Part shown: positions 55,228 through 64,000 of the stretch, in pieces | Layout: each line of letters opens with the position of its first letter | How positions within the stretch are numbered: position 1 is the stretch's first letter | Assembly (NCBI GenBank): GCA_012064415.1 | Contig: SSNU01000068.1 | Location: 109,367-173,366 of the forward strand | DNA from: Gyrodactylus bullatarudis | Lineage: Eukaryota; Platyhelminthes; Monogenea; Gyrodactylidea; Gyrodactylidae | Direction: 5' to 3' | DNA: 64,000 nt | Notes under the pieces: model-generated | Database searches by the model: none | The model's input: the letters and a program-made list of their open reading frames with translations, nothing else | Told to the model about the DNA's origin: nothing | Translations under genes and position numbers: made by a program

Positions 55228-57057
55228 ATGACCTGGTCCTTTTATAATCCAGATCTACCCAAGTATCTCCTAGATCGTCTTCTCATCATAAACAAGTTTC
55301 ATGAGCATAAAATCAACAGTTTCATTGTTAGCAGAGCCAGCTCTTATATTCGACAAAGGATCTATGATTTAAGGAAAGCAGAGTATGCAAACTATGTAGA
55401 GAGTAGGCCGAAGGAGGAAACTTTCAGCATTGATCAAATTCCAATGAATGAATTGATATTAAATCCGTTAGAATTGATAACTCCTCATGTTACTGGACTA
55501 CAATTAATTTTAAGCATGCTTCATTCCAAGAGGGACGGGGAGAAAAACTTGAAGCTGTCTCGGTTCATTGAAAATGACTTAATCTTTGAGATATTCCATG
55601 CCTCACTGCAGTTTGACTTTTATGAGTTCCAGAATCTTTTCACTGAAACACTAATCAGAGAATTTTCCCCCGATAATATAATAAAGTTTTTCAACTTTGT
55701 AAACATTTATCCAGATAAATATCCCTTCTTGGAAAGTAAAGTTTACGATTATATTCACACTCAAATTCATGAGTTAATCTTGTCCAAGGAGTTTCTACAA
55801 ATATCTCCTGAGTCTTTGTTGAAGATCCTCGCGTCTGATCAGTTGAATTTACGCAGGGAAGTTGATGCAATAAAAATAATTGACTTTTGGATTGCGGCCA
55901 ATGAGGAGGATCGTTTGGTCTATGCAAAAACTCTGCTCTGCGGAATACGCTTTGGTATAATGAATCGAAGGGATCTCCTACAGATTGCGAATAATAGATT
56001 TATCTTGAAGAAAATGAACGAATGCTATCCGCACCTGATGAGAGCCGATGAATTACGCCAAGCATTGAAGATGGGCAGTCCTGTGGAGTTTAATTACATG
56101 TGCAAGCCAAGGTTACCTCATGAGATAATTATGGTTCTAGGCGGCTGGGAAGGTAGCCAGGAAGATTCCTTCTTTGGACCCTCTCAGGCAATGCAAATCT
56201 TTAATCCTAATCTAAGGGTTTGGAAGAGAATATCGAATCCAGGCGACTCAAATCTATTCCAAGGTCATGCCTATTCAGATTGTGTTTTTTATGAGGACTC
56301 GATATATCTCATTGGTGGGTTTATATCTGGTTCCAGTTCAAGATTTGTCTACAGATATCAGATAAGGAAGAATACTTGGAGAATGATGACTAGCATGCAT
56401 GAGAAACGGAATTATGTCACTTGTTGTCTGTTGAATGGCCAAATCTATGCTATTGGCGGTCATAATGGTCATGTTAGATTGAATTCTGTCGAGGTGTACG
56501 ATCCCAAAAAAAATCTCTGGTCATTTTCAGCTGATATGAATCGACCCAGGTCTGATTCCGGTTCATGTGCAATCAACAATGAAATCTATGTTGTCGGCGG
56601 ATTCGATGGTAGTAACTTTCATAATTCCTGCGAAGTTTACAATGAAACAACGAATCAATGGACGTTGATTGAGCCAATGCTGAATTGTCGCAGTGGAGTT
56701 AACTGTATTGCCTATAACGGTTCAATTTACGTTGTAGGCGGCAATGACGGTCTGCAGCGTTTAAGATCAATGGAATGCTATGATCCCGAGAGAAAGACTT
56801 GGAAAGTTATGCCGAACATGATCTCGAAGAGAAGCAATTTTACATCTGTTGTATTATTCGATGATCTTTATGTATTTGGAGGGTGGAATGACGATGCTGG
56901 TTCAACAATATCCTCAGTTGAGAAGATCAACTTGGCTAGTAACAAGAATAAATGGGAACCTTTGCCCCCGTTAAAATATCCAGCCAGTGCCAATTGTGCC
57001 TGTGTCATCAGAGGGCTTGAAATGACAAAATATTTATTTTCAACTTATCACAACTAG
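55228..57057 (+). CDS. KLHL10-like kelch protein with a divergent BTB domain
   Basis: A single exon of 609 residues. Residues 1-125 align only loosely with a BTB domain (FHEHKINSFIVSRASSYIRQ is the HK...SxYF region) and lack its first strands. BACK follows (about 130-275: KEFLQISPESLLKILASDQL). Six kelch repeats run from residue 300, with GG pairs in VLGGWEGS, LIGGFISG, AIGGHNGH, VVGGFDGS, VVGGNDGL and VFGGWNDD. The kelch wording (RNYVTCCLLNGQIYAIGG, RSGVNCIAYNGSIYVVGG) is closest to KLHL10. KLHL10 is a substrate adaptor for Cullin-3 ubiquitin ligase, needed in sperm development in mammals and flies. Whether this one binds Cullin-3 is uncertain because of the weak BTB. An upstream exon completing it was not found. 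Confidence 0.83.
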   Translation: MTWSFYNPDLPKYLLDRLLIINKFHEHKINSFIVSRASSYIRQRIYDLRKAEYANYVESRPKEETFSIDQIPMNELILNPLELITPHVTGLQLILSMLHSKRDGEKNLKLSRFIENDLIFEIFHASLQFDFYEFQNLFTETLIREFSPDNIIKFFNFVNIYPDKYPFLESKVYDYIHTQIHELILSKEFLQISPESLLKILASDQLNLRREVDAIKIIDFWIAANEEDRLVYAKTLLCGIRFGIMNRRDLLQIANNRFILKKMNECYPHLMRADELRQALKMGSPVEFNYMCKPRLPHEIIMVLGGWEGSQEDSFFGPSQAMQIFNPNLRVWKRISNPGDSNLFQGHAYSDCVFYEDSIYLIGGFISGSSSRFVYRYQIRKNTWRMMTSMHEKRNYVTCCLLNGQIYAIGGHNGHVRLNSVEVYDPKKNLWSFSADMNRPRSDSGSCAINNEIYVVGGFDGSNFHNSCEVYNETTNQWTLIEPMLNCRSGVNCIAYNGSIYVVGGNDGLQRLRSMECYDPERKTWKVMPNMISKRSNFTSVVLFDDLYVFGGWNDDAGSTISSVEKINLASNKNKWEPLPPLKYPASANCACVIRGLEMTKYLFSTYHN

Positions 57058-59817
57058 GAAAATAGAAGAATATTTGGTTTTATTGAAAGAATAGTTTCAA
57101 AATGTAAATAAATTCAAGAAACGGCTTTTGACAAAAAAATTGTTACCACGGGAAAGGATGGTGAAAATTTTGAGAAGAGTCAAATAAAAATATAAATTAT
57201 TATTTTAAACTCATCTAAAATCATGTTCTCTCAATGTATGTGTAATTTTTTACGCAAGCAAATCTATTCAAAGCTGGTTGGAATGAAGTTGGGAATCTAT
57301 GATTTTAACAAAAATCTCAATTTTTTTATCTAACTGAAATCAAGATTCTGTTCACTTTTTTTTCTGTTCATTTTTTGAGCTGCAAAACTTTAGTGATTTC
57401 GAATTGAGATTGTATCATCAGTTTGATACATGCCACACAAGTACAAATTTGCAAAGATAAAAAATAAACAATCATTGGTTACAATCGTGGTTGGTCAATC
57501 CCTTTTTTAAGAGCTGACTACTATAGTTTTTTAGTTCATATAGTTCTGGAAATAGCCTTCGCCTCAGATTCGACGCTGACGCTAAAATTACGATTATTTT
57601 ATTAAAATTTTTATTGCGAACCAATCAAAAATACAGTAAAAGTCCTAAAGATGTGATGTAGAGTTAATCCTCAAAAAAAATAAAAAAAAATCTCTTCTCG
57701 ATAGATTTTTTTTTCAATTAGTCATTACTTCACTCATTCACTTTTCAATATTTCACACACCATAATTACCCTCAATTAACTTCTGTATAGCAGAGATTAC
57801 ATGTAAGGGTCTAGAAAGGGTCAAATTAGTAAGGTCAAGTATGTTTACGTTCACGATAAAAATCGATAATTACACACGAGGACACTTTTGGAAAATTTTT
57901 GCAATAGGATCTTGATCCAAACATTTTGCCTCATATTAATAAAAAAATTCACGAATTAATTCAAACATCAATCAGAAAAAAATAAACAAACAAAAAAAAT
58001 TAGAAGAATAACGTGAAAAAAATCTTCAGCATGTCTCACAGCGATTTTTAGTGAATAAACTTTTTGAAGCATTGGTGAGCTAAGACAAGATTTCAATTAC
58101 ACCAAAAGTTTTACAGTGAAAACTCAAATAAATTAGCTACGATTTGATGTATCTCTCATCTTAATTCGAGCGGTAGTGTATAGAATACTAATATGACCAT
58201 AACTGAGTGTGGGATTAAAAGAGGTAAAAATATACTAGAACGATAAAATTTTGTAAATAAAAAAATACGTACATTCATCGAATATTCCTTAATTTTTCTG
58301 AAAATTTAGAACCTGAGACATGGTTTGCAAAAAAATTAGCTCTCTAGCTCATCAAATAAGAATTTTATGCCTATTTGAAGTTTTGTTAGTTCTAAATTCG
58401 ATTGGAAAATGAAATGAGTTCATTGAACAGATCAGAAAATAATCATTATCGATTTTTATCATGAACGTAAAAGACAAAGATTAATTCAGAAAGAAAAATA
58501 ATTTTTTGGTCAAGATCAGACCTGAGAATATGGATCAAAAACAGGGTTTGAAATTTTTTTTTGATATCTAAACAAAAAGATTATTTGACATGTTAGAGTC
58601 ATGAAAATTAAGAAATCGGAATTTTCACAAAAATTTGATCGTGTGATCGATTCGAAAAATTCGATCGGATCATGGAGAAAAAAATATTTCACAAGTCTTG
58701 ATCTGCTTATCGAGCATTGATCGGGAATCTCGAGTGGATGAGACTAGAAAAAAAATCTTTTCTTAAACCATCTTTACTTTTAAGTATTTCGGTATTTTTA
58801 AAATAATTTCCTATATAAAATTCATATTATTTAAATCTTTTTTAGGTGTTAACCCACTCACAGTGCTGATGTTTCGAACTATTTAGAGCATGGAACATTT
58901 TGTTAGAAAAAAATATAAAAAATTCTCTATTTATACCCTTAAATCATTGAGGAAAACTGATGAAGATGACTTTTCTTCCTCTTCAAAGAAACTTGAAAAT
59001 ACTATTGATCATAAGAAGAAGACGTTGATGATGTAGAGGAGAGGAATTGAAAATCTTTGGTTTATTCTTTAGGTGTATGGTAAATTGCTCTCGGGCCTCT
59101 TTGCCTTACTATTATATGCTTTGATTAAATCTTGAATCAATAAGAGAGACACAATTTTACATGTGTGACAAATCAGATTTAATGTTTCCCTTTGTACCAT
59201 CTCTTAATCCCTCTTTTTCATATTCTATAGTCTCTCACTCGAGTCTTTATATTGGCTTCGTTTTTTTGTAAGACTTCATTTCGAAAATTAATAACACTCT
59301 AATCCTTCACTTAAAATAGTTTATTAAATATGATGTTAACTGAAATATATTTTTCGAGAGATATATTCTGACAAGAACTTTTCAATATTCCAAAATTCCA
59401 TTTCGTGTGGTTCGGCCTATGTAGGGCGATTATTCAAAGTCGGAAATTCTCAGTTATTACGCAGATCTAAAAAATATCACATAATCTATAATTTACGCTA
59501 AACAATTCTCAAAAATACCAAAAGGTTTAAAATAGATGTCTGACCTTGGATGAAATAACCAAGATTAATGAAATTTGGTTTTCATCTACAGATGGGAAAT
59601 TCAATAGAAAATCGACTTTGTTAGATAGGTTCAAAAGAATCCTTATTGAAAAGAATTCCCATTTGAATCTCATTTAAAATCGTTTTTTTAAGTTTTGAGT
59701 CTTTTACTCGATTGGCTTTCTTATCGTCTCTAGCACCTTGAGACCCACAAAGTTGAATCGGTTATCCGAAAATTTTGATGAAAAAATTAGATTTTTAATC
59801 TCCCAAATTCATAGTGA

Positions 59818-60335
59818 ATAACTGTAGTTATTAGACTTGAATGAAATTTCACAAAATTACCTAAATCGCCCATCAATATAATGAATCTAATCGTCAAGTA
59901 TTTTAATGCTATCCCACCAAATTTTGCTTCAAAATATCTCTCCATACTTCTGGAATGAGATAAACAAAATCGTGAAAATTTTCAAATTTAAAACGTTTTT
60001 TAACCGATCAAAATTGTAATAGTCATGAAAATTAGAAGAAATTTCATTTTTAACTTTCCAAAGAACAATTTTAATAAGATTTAAGTCATATTCTACAACT
60101 TTTTTTGTAAGAAATAATGTGAATTTAAGTTTAAATTTTGAATATGAAACATTAAAATACGTTTATAATTTGAAAATTTTCACGATTTTGTTTATCTCAT
60201 TCCAGAAGTATGGAGAGGTATTTTGAAGCAAAATTTGGTGGGATAGCATTAAAATACTTGAAGATTAGATTCATTATATTGATGGGCGATTTAAGTAATT
60301 TTGCAAAATTTCATTCAAGTAGTTATAATCGAAAA
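59818..60335. repeat. Large palindrome with ~170-base arms
   Basis: The left arm (about 59818-59990) and right arm (about 60170-60335) are inverse, with only a handful of differences. Anchor words are AATCGCCCATCAATATAATG with its inverse near 60280, and ATACTTCTGGAATGAGATAA with its inverse near 60205. The centre is about 180 AT-rich bases with no hammerhead core and no open frame. Confidence 0.85.
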
Positions 60336-62035
60336 ATATTACTATCATAACACTAAGAACCCAAAAAAATTTGAAATTTATCAATAACAAATCGTTAAAT
60401 AAACCTGAATCTGAATTAGTCGTTAGCTTTAGGTACAGTATTTTGACGGGTATAAAGGAAAATTGTATTACTTTAATAGAATATTAATTTAATAAATAAT
60501 AAAGTTTATTTATTCAAAACTGAGACCGACTATAAAATATTATAGTTCGAAAATTTATCAAATATAATTTCCTCAAACGCTGATATTTTATAGAGGCATA
60601 CATTCCTGATTAATCTTTGATAATAAAATTTTCTCTTCATTCCAGTCCTGAAACGGGAAATTGAAGATGAGATTCATCAAAAATTCATACCCTGATAAAT
60701 AAAGTACCTCTAATAAAACTTTATCTGTTAAAGAATCTTCTTAATATGTTCAAATTTGAAAGAGATTTGATTAAGATGAAACTTTTCTCTGGAGATGCCT
60801 AAAAAATTTGATAAAAATTTTCACTACGTAGGACACTATCGGAGTTTGAAAAAGATTTGGTCAAGAGTATTCCAGCATCTAAAATTAGAAGTGATATGGT
60901 ATATCAATGATATAAAGATTTTATTTAAATTATTATTATTTTCAAAAGAACTCAAAATTAATAATAAATAAATTAAAAATTCTCAATTTCGAAGCTAGTC
61001 ATTGGAACTCAGATGGTTCGATTTCTCGAAACTTCTTCCGCCAATATCGATTATTTTTTCTAATTTTGACAAGAATTTAAATTTTTCAAATTATTAAAAT
61101 TTTAGAAATTCAATCGTCAATCATTTCTCATTTCAACTTGGTTTATTGTCAATTTTTAAAAATACCGTATTTTTGTATATTCTATTCTTCAGTGTTCTCT
61201 GAAGAAAAAAAAGGTTTTTTTCAAGCTGGGTATAATGACTAAAATCAAATTTATTTCCCAGACAATCTAGATTTTGAAATCGATAATTAGGAAACTCTCT
61301 TAAATTTTTGGTGGATCACATGATTTATGATTACAGCCTGAAAAAAGTACGAAAATGCTTGACTAAATGACCAACTATTTCTGCTGTTCTGAAATCCATT
61401 AAAACTATTGAGGTATAGAGATCAATTTCATTGCCAAGCCTGAAAATTTATTTTAATCAATAATAATACTTCGATTCAACTCGTTTCAACTTGATACGAT
61501 CAAACCAAAGAACCATAGTTAATCTATTTCTGTAAAAAAGTCGAACAGCTAATTATGTCGAATAGAAAGTTCAAAAGCTGGTTAAATATCAATGTGGCAA
61601 CTAATTTAGTCGATAAAAATTGTTTTGGCTAATAAAATGTTTTATTTCTTCAATAAAACTTTGAAGAGTTTGCTTTCTTCATGATTCTTGCATATTTTGG
61701 AAATTCTAAATGAATTGTCTTGAACACTGCCAGAATATGACGGATTAGGGATATTGTGCGAGTTACGTGGTAGTACTCATTAGGAGAAGATTTTTCAAGT
61801 CTACAATTTTCAACCTGAGTCAAAGTCTAATTCTTGAAATGATTCTAATGCTGTACAAAACATAATATCTAAATCTTGTATATTTTTACTTGTGACATAA
61901 AAGAGGTAAAATTTTTATATTACAGAAAAAATATTTCGATTGAAACATCTTATTTTTATTGAAACGCGAATATTTACCCCCTAATTAAGTATTATTTATC
62001 TCGGCCAATCAAAATGCAGCAAGTGCATCTATAGA

Positions 62036-62655
62036 ACTCGAGTTTTTTAAAGATTTTTTGGTATCCTACTCATGTTACCCATTTTTACCAGTTGAAGAAA
62101 AAAATCCTTAAGAAAATTATTTTTATGAAGAATATTGACATTTTTCAAATTTCGATTTTGCGCAAAATTTCCATTTTTTTGAACTTTGAACTGAAAATTT
62201 TTATTGATTTTAAAGTGGGAGGTTGATCAAAAGAGGTTTTTCAAGATCTGGATTAGACAAGAAAGCTGACTAGCACCGTCAAATTACCGACAGTTACCCT
62301 ATTTTCGAGAGATTTTGAATAATCGAAATTTCGTTGATTTTCAACTAGTGAAAATGGTCAAAAAATTTTAGCTTCGAAATGATAATTAGGCTATGCATCA
62401 GATGAGATTCAGTTGAATTGATTGCCTTGTCTAATCCAGATCTTGAAAAACCTCTTTTGATCAACCTCCCACTTTAAAATCAATAAAAATTCTTCATAAA
62501 AATAATTTTCTTAAGGATTTTTTTCTTCAACTGGTAAAAATGGGTAACATGAGTAGGATACCAAAAAATCTTTAAAAAACTCGAGTTCTAGATGAAAATA
62601 TCGAGATTTCTGCAAATATCATAGATTCCTAACTTCATATCAACCAACTCTACAA
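62036..62655. repeat. Foldback repeat, family A, largest copy
   Basis: The left arm (62036-62270) and right arm (62422-62605) are inverse with few differences. Words such as TTTTTTGGTATCCTACTCAT and CTTGTCTAATCCAGATCTTG have their counterparts on the other side. The right side ends in CCTAACTTCATATCAACCAA, the family's terminal motif; the left lacks it and is probably truncated. Confidence 0.8.
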
Positions 62656-63656
62656 AAAATTGAGTTTTTAGCTTTATTACGACGTTCAGAGAGGTTTTAG
62701 AGAGTTTAAAAACATCTGAGTAAATGAAAGGAAAGGTTCTCTTTCATAAGATCATTAAAGTTTCCCTTCAAAGGCACTCTAAAATCAGGGTTTCGGATCT
62801 GATAGTGAATCATAATCTGTAAAAATATCTAGAAAATGTACCACCATGAAGTTGTGCTGTATAAATTTTTTTCTTAAGGCTCCAATCAATTCGAATTTTT
62901 TTAAATTGAAAAAAATATTCTATTAATTATAAATAGATTTCAATAAATATTAAATTCTGTTATCTGAGAGTTCATATATTCTCTTAGTGTCATGTCAGAA
63001 GATGAAATGCTTAAAATCAAAGTAATAATTCAGAATCGATCAAGTTTCATCATTTCTTTTATTTTCTACTACTGCAATTGCAACAGGAGGAAAAAGACTT
63101 TGATGAATGAATTTCAATGAATTCTTTCAATGAAGATAAGTAATATACGTCTAAAAGTTTTTTGGAAATTCAACATGAGTTTAATTTTTAAATGCATTAA
63201 AAATTATCTATTCGAAGATCTATAAAACTGAAGAATATTCTTTTGCAAAATTTATTAAAAGTTTGGTCAATATTCTCAGGCATTGTTCGACTTTGGTTGC
63301 ATTTATACGCCTTCTTCAGTGTTTAAACAAAAATAGATAATTTTTAAAAGAATACAGAATGCTTTATAGTCGTTTTAGAATTTTAACATTTTCACAATTT
63401 TGTAATACAGAAAGATACGTGAAAAATATTACTATGGCATAACTTTGAGGAGATCTTTTGAATTAGATGTGGAAAAAATATGCATATGCTCAAAAATTTT
63501 ATATAAAAATCAAGCCGGTGAAATATAAGCTAAATATTCACACGACTTCTAATTCGAATTCTTGATGAAGATCACTTCGTCATCAGAAAATATTTTTGGA
63601 GCTCGGCATTATTTTCCACGAAATCTTTTGAAATAGATGTGAAAAAATATATTCGA

Positions 63657-63790
63657 AAATGTGGTTGAATTAGAGAATAGTTGCCCTTTCTTATTTCTCT
63701 ATACGTTTGCTTGGAATCGTGTTGGTCTTTTAATTATAATTATCAATGATAATTGAAACGAATCCCTTGCGGTGAGCTACAATATATAAG
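63657..63790. repeat. Dispersed repeat shared with 54710-54800
   Basis: GTTGAATTAGAGAATAGTTG, TTCTTATTTCTCT, and GGAATCGTGTTGGTCTTTTA follow the same order as at 54710. A local palindrome TAATTATCAATGATAATTGA lies within. No coding potential. Confidence 0.55.
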
Positions 63791-64000
63791 GTAGGTTCGA
63801 AGACTAAGCTTGAAATTCTGGTAATACAAGCGATTAGCTCCTAAAATAATCTCTGCCCCAAAATTTTTCTAAGTCCAAAAATTATTCGTGAAAGGTACAC
63901 CATTGACGCACCAACCCACTCTACCCTCTTGCTACACATTATACGCATTATTCAACTAACGGACTTTCACACCTATGAACAAAGAGACTATTCATTCATT

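Larger units (their letters stand above)
57058..64000. other. 7 kb without a recognised gene, rich in repeats
   Basis: No open frame of recognisable coding quality exists on either strand. Identified contents are a family A end at 57270-57340, the repeat at 59550-59735, a large palindrome (59818-60335), a family A foldback (62036-62655), a smaller foldback (63185-63345) and a copy of the 54710 repeat (63657-63760). 58850-59280 has a less AT-rich, CT/GA-rich composition without identified function. Confidence 0.6.

Overview
This is nuclear DNA from an AT-rich animal genome, with spliced genes, many transposons and long inverted repeats. The best lineage clue is the first gene. It is a small heat-shock protein with two alpha-crystallin domains in the style of flatworm p40/major egg antigen proteins, so a platyhelminth is the likeliest source. 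No rRNA or other taxonomic marker is present, so this is an inference.

Layout. 1-9000: two-domain Hsp20 gene (+), its first intron holding a MULE transposon. 10772-15370: SUDS3/Sds3 (-), head to head with MINDY3 (+, 15561-24187). The last MINDY3 intron (7.3 kb) contains an internally deleted MULE, a MITE-like element, pieces of LINE reverse transcriptase and a decayed piggyBac. 24188-29750: no gene recognised. 29751-31868: intronless C2H2 zinc-finger gene (-), head to head with a small possible MED22-like gene (+), followed 56 bases later by MRPL51 (+). 36057-38929: LST-2/ZFYVE28-like FYVE protein (+). 40177-48174: cytosolic aspartate aminotransferase (-), whose introns hold a palindrome carrying a hammerhead ribozyme, an apparently intact Tc1-type transposon and LINE remnants. 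48614-50149: cathepsin L (-), head to head with an SLC35D-type nucleotide-sugar transporter (+). 52425-52853: ribosomal protein L35 (+). 55228-57057: KLHL10-like kelch protein (+). 57058-64000: no gene, only repeats and palindromes.

The genes are ordinary housekeeping and developmental genes with no shared pathway. Three features recur. First, intron size is bimodal: about ten introns are only 23-36 bases long, others are 2-7 kb and filled with mobile elements. Second, neighbouring genes often start head to head, 130-190 bases apart. Third, there is a heavy load of foldback elements. The most unusual single object is a pair of nearly perfect 157-base arms enclosing 61 bases that form a minimal hammerhead ribozyme (40412-40786). 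A MULE copy in the window also carries a 27-base intron of the host type.

Exon boundaries were inferred by eye from GT/AG signals, phase and recalled family similarity. No search or folding program was run.
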